Below, in pieces: positions 1-5,905 of a stretch of 6,589 nt of DNA. A program made the translations under genes and the position numbers. This stretch comes from Clostridia bacterium. Lineage in GTDB: Bacteria > Bacillota > Clostridia > Oscillospirales > CAG-272. The notes beneath the pieces are model-generated. The model had not been told where the DNA came from and ran no database searches. It saw nothing but the letters and a program-made list of their open reading frames with translations. The stretch is taken from NCBI GenBank assembly GCA_024408015.1, contig JAKSVJ010000071.1, positions 1-6,589 of the forward strand, in the 5' to 3' direction. Each line of letters opens with the position of its first letter. The first letter of the stretch is position 1.

Positions 1-993
1 TTGTACTTTAAATATTTCTTTAAGTCTTAATAATCTTCCTTTTAATAAACTTTCTTGAATTCTTTTATTGAATTCCTCTGCTGTGTTATAACCCATCTTC
101 TTTTGACGATTATTCATAGCAGCTATTTCCAAAATAATCGCAAGGTTACGTCCAGGTCTAACCGGAATTGTTGTTGTGGTTATATCCAAACCTAAAATTT
201 TAGTTGTTTCAGTTTCAAGACCCATGCGATCATAAGTCTTGTTCTTATCCCATTGCTCAAGTCTAATAACCAAGTCAATTTTTTCTGTTTCTTTAACGGC
301 ACCCATACCAAAGATACGTCTAACATCGACTATACCAATACCACGCAATTCCACGAAATGCTTGATAATAGGTGGAGCAGAACCCACCAATGTCTTCTCA
401 GAAACTCTTTTAATTTCTACAGCATCATCAGCGATAAGTCTGTGTCCACGTTTTACAAGTTCAATAGCTGTCTCACTTTTACCAACTCCACTATCACCTA
501 GAATCAAAACACCTTCACCATATACTTCAACAAGAACACCATGACGAGTAATTCTTGGTGCTAATTCAACCGACAAGTAACCAATAAGTGATGCTTGGAA
601 ATTCGACGTGGTTTCCGCTGTTCTATATAAAGGAATACTATATTCTTTACAAGCATTTATTATTTCATCAAACGCAGACAAACTTGATGTGATAACAATC
701 ATTGGAGGCTTAAGGGCTGCGAATTGCTCTAGTTTGTAAAGTCTAGCCTCACTATTAAGTTGAGATAAGAATCTATGTTCAGCATGACCAATAAGCTGAA
801 TTCTCTTTTTGTCAAAACAGTCAAAAAATCCACTCAACGGAAGACCAGGTCTATTTACATCCGCACTGTAGATTTTACTCTTCCTACAATTCTCTGGCTC
901 GTACAATACTTCAAGTTTGAAGTTATCTACGATTTGACCAAGCTTACAAGAGTATTCCTCGTAAGATTCATTTTCATCCCAAAATTCAGCCAT
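1..993 (-). CDS. hprK: HPr kinase/phosphorylase, C-terminus beyond window edge
   Basis: HprK phosphorylates Ser-46 of HPr with ATP or PPi and also reverses the reaction, switching carbon catabolite control in Firmicutes; it is cytoplasmic. My reverse-strand translation gives 331 residues with no stop before base 1. An N-terminal domain (about 1-140) contains NRPGLPLSGFF and RIQLIGHAE, typical of the family. The kinase core has the P-loop GDSGVGKS at 166-173, RGHRLIADD with His184 and Asp189/190, the family signature ELRGIGIVDVRRIFG starting at Glu215, and RPGRN at 279-283. The start at 993 is chosen because AAGGGG lies six bases upstream. An in-frame ATG at 1023 would add ten residues but has no ribosome binding site and sits at the predicted transcription start. 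The protein is already longer than the roughly 310 residues of B. subtilis HprK, through about 20 extra N-terminal residues and a longer C-terminal helix, so few residues should be missing. Identification is secure. Confidence 0.95.
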   Translation of the reverse strand, partial: MAEFWDENESYEEYSCKLGQIVDNFKLEVLYEPENCRKSKIYSADVNRPGLPLSGFFDCFDKKRIQLIGHAEHRFLSQLNSEARLYKLEQFAALKPPMIVITSSLSAFDEIINACKEYSIPLYRTAETTSNFQASLIGYLSVELAPRITRHGVLVEVYGEGVLILGDSGVGKSETAIELVKRGHRLIADDAVEIKRVSEKTLVGSAPPIIKHFVELRGIGIVDVRRIFGMGAVKETEKIDLVIRLEQWDKNKTYDRMGLETETTKILGLDITTTTIPVRPGRNLAIILEIAAMNNRQKKMGYNTAEEFNKRIQESLLKGRLLRLKEIFKVQ

Positions 994-999
994 ATTTTT

Positions 1000-1005
1000 C
1001 CCCTT
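1000..1005 (-). promoter_or_regulatory. Ribosome binding site of hprK
   Basis: AAGGGG on the minus strand is followed by six bases and then ATG at 993. It decides the start against the in-frame ATG at 1023, which has no such site in front of it. Confidence 0.75.
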
Positions 1006-1028
1006 ATACTGATTATTATTCATCGTAC

Positions 1029-1057
1029 ATTATACCAAAATGCTACGTGTTTTTCAA
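1029..1057 (-). promoter_or_regulatory. hprK promoter, sigma-A type with extended -10
   Basis: Read on the minus strand, TTGAAA (1057-1052) is followed by a 17-base spacer and TATAAT (1034-1029). TGG directly before the -10 makes an extended TGnTATAAT element. Transcription should start near 1022, giving a leader of about 30 bases before the ATG at 993. A short inverted repeat, GTGTT-tttc-AACAC (1047-1060 on the plus strand), covers the -35 box and could be an operator, but five base pairs is weak evidence. Confidence 0.8.
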
Positions 1058-1097
1058 CACTTAATACAAATAATTATTAAATATATATATTATATAA

Positions 1098-1126
1098 TTG
1101 ACATGGTGAAATTTAGGAATTATAAT
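1098..1126 (+). promoter_or_regulatory. Promoter of the glcK operon, perfect sigma-A consensus
   Basis: TTGACA (1098-1103), a 17-base spacer and TATAAT (1121-1126) match the housekeeping consensus at every position with ideal spacing. The alternating AT tract just upstream (about 1079-1097) could act as an UP element. Transcription should begin near 1133, leaving a leader of about 45 bases. The -10 lies inside a perfect 14-base AT-only palindrome (1119-1132). I saw no CcpA cre-like site and no Zur-like palindrome in the intergenic region. By sequence this is a strong promoter, and it is probably the only one serving the four genes downstream. Confidence 0.85.
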
Positions 1127-1166
1127 TATAATAGATTATTATCGAAAAATATATACTTTGATAAGT

Positions 1167-1171
1167 AGGTG
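1167..1171 (+). promoter_or_regulatory. Ribosome binding site that fixes the glcK start
   Basis: AGGTG is followed by six bases and ATG at 1178. The longer reading from GTG at 1169 would begin inside this site, so the ATG is preferred. Confidence 0.75.
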
Positions 1172-1177
1172 AATTAT

Positions 1178-2146
1178 ATGTCAAAATATTACATTGGTGT
1201 TGATCTTGGTGGTACAAACATTGCCATCGGTATTACAGATGAGAACTTCAAAATAATCAAAAAAGATTCCGTTCCGACAGAACGCGATTTAGGTGAAGAA
1301 CACATCGTTTCAAACATGGCAAAGCTTTCAAAAGATCTTTGCTCTAGAATCGGTATTTCTATAAATGATGTTACAGCCGCAGGCATTGCCGCTCCTGGAA
1401 CAATAAATCCTCAAACTGGTATCATTGAGTACTCAAATAATATTAAGTTTGCTAACTTCCCTATGGTAAAACGTTTCTCTGAATTAACAGGTATCCCTGA
1501 GTCAAAGATTGCTATAGGTAATGATGCAAACCTCGCTGCTCTTGGCGAATTTGTTGCTGGTGCCGCAAAAGAAGCTAATTCTTCAGTTATGATTACTCTC
1601 GGAACTGGCGTTGGTGGTGGCGTTGTTATGGACGGCAAAATGTTACTCGGATGCAAATTCGGTGGAGCTGAGCTCGGCCATACTGTAATTGTTGAAAATG
1701 GCCGTCAGTGTACATGTGGTAGAAAAGGTTGTATGGAAGCATATTGCTCAGCTACAGCTCTTATAACTCTCACAAAAGAAAAATTCGCTGCTACTAAAGG
1801 CACACTTATGCACGAAATGTGCAATAACGACATAAACAAAGTTGGTGGTAGAACAGCATTTGCAGCCATGAAAAAAGGTGATAAGGCTGGCGCTGAAGTA
1901 GTTGAAGAATATATCACTCATTTGGCTTGTGGTATCACTAACCTTTTGAATATTTTCCAACCAGATGTACTTCTTATCGGTGGTGGTGTATGCAACGAAG
2001 GTGACAACCTTCTCATACCATTAAGAGAAAAATGTGCTAAAGAAGTATATTCTCTTGACCATGTATTAAAATCACAAATCTTAGTTGCAACTCTCGGAAA
2101 TGATGCTGGAATCATCGGGGCTGCAGCAGCTGGAGCAGATAAATAA
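1178..2146 (+). CDS. glcK: ROK-family glucokinase
   Basis: This cytoplasmic enzyme phosphorylates glucose to glucose-6-phosphate with ATP, feeding glycolysis with sugar that enters outside the PTS or is released from oligosaccharides. The 322-residue protein has usual family length. It shows the phosphate-binding motif DLGGT at 9-13, the catalytic Asp in GNDA (Asp116), GTGVGG at 142-147, the sugar-contacting Glu165 and zinc-ligand His168 in GAELGH, the ROK zinc motif CTCGRKGCME (Cys178, Cys180, Cys185), and a C-terminal DVLLIGGGV nucleotide-binding segment. All key residues are present, so it should be active. It is first in a four-gene operon, diverging from hprK. ROK kinases also include fructokinase, N-acetylmannosamine kinase and related enzymes. 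The GlcK-like GAELGH plus the CxCG motif favours glucose, but specificity is inferred. Confidence 0.9.
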   Translation: MSKYYIGVDLGGTNIAIGITDENFKIIKKDSVPTERDLGEEHIVSNMAKLSKDLCSRIGISINDVTAAGIAAPGTINPQTGIIEYSNNIKFANFPMVKRFSELTGIPESKIAIGNDANLAALGEFVAGAAKEANSSVMITLGTGVGGGVVMDGKMLLGCKFGGAELGHTVIVENGRQCTCGRKGCMEAYCSATALITLTKEKFAATKGTLMHEMCNNDINKVGGRTAFAAMKKGDKAGAEVVEEYITHLACGITNLLNIFQPDVLLIGGGVCNEGDNLLIPLREKCAKEVYSLDHVLKSQILVATLGNDAGIIGAAAAGADK

Positions 2147-2163
2147 AATAACTAGAGGTAACT

Positions 2164-3798
2164 ATGTTGAATAAACGAGCTAAAATGTTATCGTGGATTT
2201 GCCTTGAGATATGCTTCTTGGTTGTATTGATATTGGCAACACTAAACGATTTCGAACTCTCCTTTAATATAATAGGTGGTAAATACGAAAACGGAGCTCT
2301 TGTTGTAGTAAATACTCCATTGTGGACAAAAATACTAATGACAATTACTGAGCTCATTATTGGATTTTTCTCACTTTTATCATTTATTATTGTGGCACAA
2401 AACTTGAGAAAGAAAGCATACAAAACTCCAATTCTAGTATTGGTATTTGTATTTGATTTTGTCGCCCTAATTGGTGGTCTCATCGTATGGAATACAATTC
2501 TCTCATTCTATATTTCTAACAACATAGTAACCATTTTAGTATCCACTGCTCTATCATTAATTTCATTCTTCTTGGTCCGTAAAGCGGTTATTGGTTTAGG
2601 AAAAAATGCGATAAAAAGTCTTTTCGCTCCAGCACTTTATTCTGCATTCGCATTAGTCATCGTTAAAGTATGTTTGTGGATTATTAGTACTCTTTGGGGT
2701 AGATTGAACATAATAGAAATAACACAATTGAATGCTCCATCATCATTCACCAACTGGTACCAGTGGCTTGCATATGATAAGTCAGTATCATTCGTTCAAA
2801 ACGTTGTTTCAAGATCAGGCTCATTCCCATCAAACATCATTTCAATGGCCACATTGCTTTTGATATTACCTAATTGGATTAATACAAGAAAAGCCAAGAA
2901 AGCATGTCTATTACTCACAATTGTTGTTTCAGTACTTATAGCAATTATTGCCGTAGTTGCACTTTTCTCTGGATTGTATTACCTTTCAGACATAGTATTT
3001 GGATTTGCAATTTCATATATTGTCGTTCAAGTTATCGCAATCAATCTTGAAAAAGATAGAGTTAATTCATTTATTCAAAAATCTGTTGCAACAACAAAAA
3101 TTATGCCAGTTCCAAGTCTCAAATTGCCAAAACGCAAAAACGCAGATGATGTAATTTCTCCTATTACCGACAAGACTGACTATATGTCTACAGCAGAAAG
3201 AAACATCAGACGTGAAGGCTCAACAACAGCTCAAAGACGTTGGAAACTATTTGATACTCAAAGCAATACTCAACCAAATCTCAAAAAGCCAAAACGTAAC
3301 ACAAAATTTGGTGAGATATTCTCAATTGATGAAGCTACAGCGACATCAACAACAAATATTAATGAAGTAATTTCTACAACTCAACGCACACCTGGTTTAC
3401 CTGCTCTTGAAATTCAAAGACCAGTTCAACAGGAAACCCTTACATCTTTCTCATTGGCTCAAGCTAGAGAAGAAAAAGAAAAATATGATGAACAAGTCAA
3501 ACAACGCGCTGAAGTTGAAGGTGTTAAACTAGACGAACAATTAAAGATTGCAGAAACTGGAGAAATCAGTCTAAAAGACTTATCTAAACCGGTTGTGCCT
3601 GACAAACCAATTTCCACTAAAGCTGGCGCTGATTCAACCAAAAAGAAATCAACAAGCACTAAGAAAAAGACAACCAAAAAGAAAACAAAAAAGAAAAAAA
3701 GCGCAAAGAAACCTACTCCACATTTGGACGGTATTCAAATGCACTTCAAATATGATGATGAAAATCAAACTATCACAAGCGAAATAACCGCTGAGTGA
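2164..3798 (+). CDS. Multi-spanning membrane protein with degenerate PAP2-like core and Lys-rich tail
   Basis: The 544-residue protein has seven or eight hydrophobic segments within about residues 10-293 and a hydrophilic tail of about 250 residues that is probably cytoplasmic. The last part of the membrane domain looks like a PAP2 (type 2 phosphatidic acid phosphatase) fold. SFPSN (220-224) followed by Ile225 stands where PSGH is expected, and LYYLSDIVFG (271-280) stands where GVHYPSDVLAG is expected. The catalytic positions are changed: the PSGH His is Ile225, and the SRxxxxxHxxxD motif has Val265, Ala266 and Tyr272, keeping only Asp276. Phosphatase activity is therefore unlikely. The tail has a charged, possibly helical stretch (about 430-470), then 491-516 with 15 lysines in 26 residues, ending in an acidic segment. 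AGAGGT (2154-2159) precedes the ATG, 17 bases after glcK. The PAP2 relationship is my reading of motif spacing; function is unknown. Confidence 0.85.
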   Translation: MLNKRAKMLSWICLEICFLVVLILATLNDFELSFNIIGGKYENGALVVVNTPLWTKILMTITELIIGFFSLLSFIIVAQNLRKKAYKTPILVLVFVFDFVALIGGLIVWNTILSFYISNNIVTILVSTALSLISFFLVRKAVIGLGKNAIKSLFAPALYSAFALVIVKVCLWIISTLWGRLNIIEITQLNAPSSFTNWYQWLAYDKSVSFVQNVVSRSGSFPSNIISMATLLLILPNWINTRKAKKACLLLTIVVSVLIAIIAVVALFSGLYYLSDIVFGFAISYIVVQVIAINLEKDRVNSFIQKSVATTKIMPVPSLKLPKRKNADDVISPITDKTDYMSTAERNIRREGSTTAQRRWKLFDTQSNTQPNLKKPKRNTKFGEIFSIDEATATSTTNINEVISTTQRTPGLPALEIQRPVQQETLTSFSLAQAREEKEKYDEQVKQRAEVEGVKLDEQLKIAETGEISLKDLSKPVVPDKPISTKAGADSTKKKSTSTKKKTTKKKTKKKKSAKKPTPHLDGIQMHFKYDDENQTITSEITAE

Positions 3799-3803
3799 TG
3801 ATT

Positions 3804-3808
3804 GGAGG
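3804..3808 (+). promoter_or_regulatory. Ribosome binding site that fixes the first GTPase start
   Basis: GGAGG is followed by five bases and ATG at 3814. The longer reading from TTG at 3802 overlaps this site and would add only four residues upstream of the conserved KIDIFSGFLGAGKT start, so it is rejected. Confidence 0.85.
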
Positions 3809-3813
3809 CAAAA

Positions 3814-4905
3814 ATGACAAAAATTGATATCTTCTCCGGATTTTTAGGAGCTGGTAAAACAACACTTATCAAAAAGCTAATTAAAGAAGCTTATAAAGGT
3901 GAAAAATTAGTTCTTATCGAAAATGAATTTGGTGAAATTGCCGTTGATGGTGGTTTCTTGAAAGAAGCTGGAATTCAGATTACCGAGATGAGCCAAGGAT
4001 GTATCTGTTGTAGCCTTGTTGGCGATTTCGGAGATGCTCTTGACAAGGTTATAAAAGAATATGCTCCTGAAAGAATCCTTATCGAACCATCAGGTGTAGG
4101 TAAACTTTCTGACGTTATTCGTGCAGTAAGAGATCTCAACAATGAAAAAATTTCTCTCAATAGTTTTACAACTATCGTAGATGCTGTTAGATGTAAAATG
4201 TACATGAAAAACTTTGGTGAGTTTTTCAATGACCAAGTTGAACATGCAAATTCAATTATCTTAAGCCGTACTTCTGGTATGAAAGATGAGAAAATTGATG
4301 AAGTTCTTACAATGCTTCGTGAACACAATGACAAAGCTACAATTATCACAACTCCTTGGGATGACCTTGACGGTTCAGTAATCCTTGAAGCTATGGAACA
4401 CAAGAACACACTCGAAATCGAGCTCGCTAAACTTGTTAAGGAAGATGAAGAAGAGTGTTGCTGCGGACATCACCACCACGATGACGATGACGACGATTGC
4501 TGCTGTCACGACCACGAACATCATCACCACGATGACGACGATGACGACGATTGCTGCTGTCACGACCATGAACATCACCACCATGATGAACATCACCATC
4601 ACCACCATCACCATCATGGACACGATGCTGATGAAGTATTCGTAAGCTGGGGTAAAGAAATAGCCAAGAAATTCACAGTCGAAGATATTTCAAAATATCT
4701 TGATAGTCTTACAAATGAAGAAACATATGGTATCGTAGTAAGAGCTAAAGGTATAGTAGCTTCAGCTGATGGCAAATGGATTCATTTTGACTATGTTCCA
4801 GGTGAAAAGAATGTTAGATATGGTACTGCCGAAGTAATCGGTCGTATATGTGTAATCGGTTCAAAAATTAACGAAGAGAAACTTCAAGCTTTATTCGAGG
4901 TATAA
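3814..4905 (+). CDS. COG0523/CobW-type G3E GTPase with His/Asp/Cys-rich metal-binding linker
   Basis: The 363-residue protein belongs to the G3E P-loop GTPases that use GTP hydrolysis to deliver or insert metals (Zn, Co, Ni, Fe) into client proteins. Motifs in order are Walker A GFLGAGKTT (9-17), ENEFGE (36-41), the family metal site CICC (63-66), EPSG (91-94) and a CobW C-terminal domain from about residue 274 (VSWGKE, then IVRICV-like strands). Between the two domains, residues 215-270 hold 26 His, 17 Asp and 9 Cys, a very large metal-binding linker. The guanine-specifying NKxD motif is not seen; the equivalent place, after HANSIIL, reads SRTS (151-154), so base selection may differ. The next gene starts two bases after the stop and encodes a relative. 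The metal and client are unknown. Zinc is the commonest assignment for such proteins, but here it is an inference. Confidence 0.9.
   Translation: MTKIDIFSGFLGAGKTTLIKKLIKEAYKGEKLVLIENEFGEIAVDGGFLKEAGIQITEMSQGCICCSLVGDFGDALDKVIKEYAPERILIEPSGVGKLSDVIRAVRDLNNEKISLNSFTTIVDAVRCKMYMKNFGEFFNDQVEHANSIILSRTSGMKDEKIDEVLTMLREHNDKATIITTPWDDLDGSVILEAMEHKNTLEIELAKLVKEDEEECCCGHHHHDDDDDDCCCHDHEHHHHDDDDDDDCCCHDHEHHHHDEHHHHHHHHHGHDADEVFVSWGKEIAKKFTVEDISKYLDSLTNEETYGIVVRAKGIVASADGKWIHFDYVPGEKNVRYGTAEVIGRICVIGSKINEEKLQALFEV
4480..4584 (+). repeat. In-frame tandem repeat encoding the metal-binding linker
   Basis: Two copies of a poly-Asp block plus CCCHDHEHHHH lie head to tail: residues 223-239 (17 codons) and 240-257 (18 codons). 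Bases 4483-4514 and 4537-4568 are identical over 32 bases, with a period of 54. A partial earlier unit, CCCGHHHH (4456-4479), precedes them, and DE followed by nine His then GH (to 4623) follows. The near identity at silent positions suggests recent duplication by slippage or unequal recombination, so the copy number probably varies among relatives. Confidence 0.9.
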
Positions 4906-4907
4906 TA

Positions 4908-5867
4908 ATGGAGCAGATCCCAGTATATTTATTCTTAGGATTTCTTGAATCAGGTAAGACAAAATTCATTCAAGAAACACTAGAGGACACACGTTTTAAC
5001 CAAGGTGAAAAAACAATCATCTTAATGTGCGAATCAGGCCTGGAAGAATATGATTTAAGTGCATACAAAAAGAACAATGTTCAACTAATAGAAATTGATG
5101 ACGAAACATCAATTACGGCAGATAAATTATCTGAGATAAACAAGAAACATTCTCCTGAACGTATCATGCTTGAATATAACGGAATGTATTCATTGAATAC
5201 ACTCATGGAAGCTCTTCCAGATAATTGGGCAATTGCTCAAACATTCTTGTTCGTAGACTCTTCAACATTTATCACATATAACAACAACATGAGACAGCTT
5301 ATGTTTGAAAAACTTCAAATGGCTGACTTGGTGGCATTCAATAGATTTGACGAATCAAAATATAGCAAAGAAGAATTTCACAAGGTTGTTAGAGTTGCAA
5401 ATAGAAGTTGTGAAATAGTTTATGAAGATAACAACAATGTCGTAACTCCTGATGATATTCAAGACCCACTTCCATTTGACCTTGAGGCACCTATTGTTGA
5501 AATAAGTGATAAGGACTATGCTATATGGTATTCTGATTTGTGTGAAAGCATGGATGAAGAAGGCGGAGCAAGATATGACGGAAAAACCCTCAAATTGCAT
5601 GCAATGCTTATCTCAAACAAAAATGTTAAAGACAGCTTTATTATAGGTCGTAATTTGATGACATGTTGTGAGGCTGACATTAGACTTGCAGCAATTGTAT
5701 GCCGTAATCCAATTAATTTTAAACACGAAAATGAACATTGGTACACTGTAACTGGTAAGCTTGAAATTAGATTCAGCGCAGCATACGGCAAAAAAGGCCC
5801 AGTATTAACAGTTGAAACTGTTGAACCTTCAACAGCCCCTGAAAATCCTGTAGCCACATTCTATTAA
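4908..5867 (+). CDS. COG0523-like P-loop protein lacking CxCC, with YcgQ/TIGR03943-like C-terminal domain
   Basis: The 319-residue protein begins with a CobW-like P-loop, GFLESGKT (11-18). CESGLEEYD (41-49) follows in place of ENEFGE, then LEYNG (88-92) in place of EPSG, and FNRFD (144-148) near the NKxD position. The CxCC metal site of the family is missing: the corresponding stretch reads NNVQLIEIDDETS. The C-terminal part (about 225-305) is not a standard CobW_C domain. It contains IGRNLMTCCEADIRLAAIV with Cys253, Cys254 and Asp257, then WYTVTGKLEIRF. This pattern (R, CC-AD, then W-V-G) recalls the YcgQ/TIGR03943 (DUF1980) proteins found beside membrane permeases. GAGG inside the end of the upstream gene (4897-4900) is the ribosome binding site, and the two-base gap suggests translational coupling. 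It probably works with the upstream GTPase in metal handling. The P-loop assignment is firm; the C-terminal family is from memory of the motif. Confidence 0.85.
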   Translation: MEQIPVYLFLGFLESGKTKFIQETLEDTRFNQGEKTIILMCESGLEEYDLSAYKKNNVQLIEIDDETSITADKLSEINKKHSPERIMLEYNGMYSLNTLMEALPDNWAIAQTFLFVDSSTFITYNNNMRQLMFEKLQMADLVAFNRFDESKYSKEEFHKVVRVANRSCEIVYEDNNNVVTPDDIQDPLPFDLEAPIVEISDKDYAIWYSDLCESMDEEGGARYDGKTLKLHAMLISNKNVKDSFIIGRNLMTCCEADIRLAAIVCRNPINFKHENEHWYTVTGKLEIRFSAAYGKKGPVLTVETVEPSTAPENPVATFY

Positions 5868-5876
5868 AAAAACTTT

Positions 5877-5905
5877 ATGGGAACTGAAATCAGTTCCCAT
5901 TTTTT
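5877..5905 (+). terminator. Rho-independent terminator, probably shared by convergent transcripts
   Basis: A perfect ten-base-pair stem (5877-5886 with 5891-5900) with loop AAAT is followed by five further T (5901-5905) on the plus strand. This ends the glcK operon ten bases after its last stop. On the minus strand the same hairpin is followed, after four bases, by seven T (5872-5866), so it can also terminate prfB, less ideally. The prfB stop codon overlaps the last T of the run. Confidence 0.9.

Noticed and set aside
239..1080. Plus-strand open frames across the hprK region
   Set aside because: They lie opposite a well-conserved hprK gene, and their translations show no recognisable domain.
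1169..1177. GTG at 1169 as start of glucokinase
   Set aside because: It lies within the AGGTG ribosome binding site. ATG at 1178 has correct spacing and begins directly before the conserved YYIGVDLGGT.
994..1177. CcpA cre site, Zur box or riboswitch before hprK or glcK
   Set aside because: No sequence resembling the TGnnAnCGnTnnCA type or a Zur palindrome was found, and the roughly 30- and 45-base leaders are too short for a riboswitch.
3802..3813. TTG at 3802 as start of the first GTPase
   Set aside because: It overlaps the GGAGG site, which correctly serves ATG 3814.
3700..3813. Internal promoter before the GTPase pair
   Set aside because: Candidate boxes around 3724-3750 match the consensus poorly, so I would not annotate one without transcript data.
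4480..4584. CRISPR-like array
   Set aside because: There are only two directly adjoining in-frame units with no spacers; this is a coding tandem repeat.
4375..4645. Open frames opposite and out of frame with the His/Asp repeat, rich in Met/Val or Met/Thr/Ile
   Set aside because: They are mirror translations of the CAC/CAT/GAC/GAT repeat in other frames. The hydrophobic look comes from repeat composition, and there is no ribosome binding site or family match.
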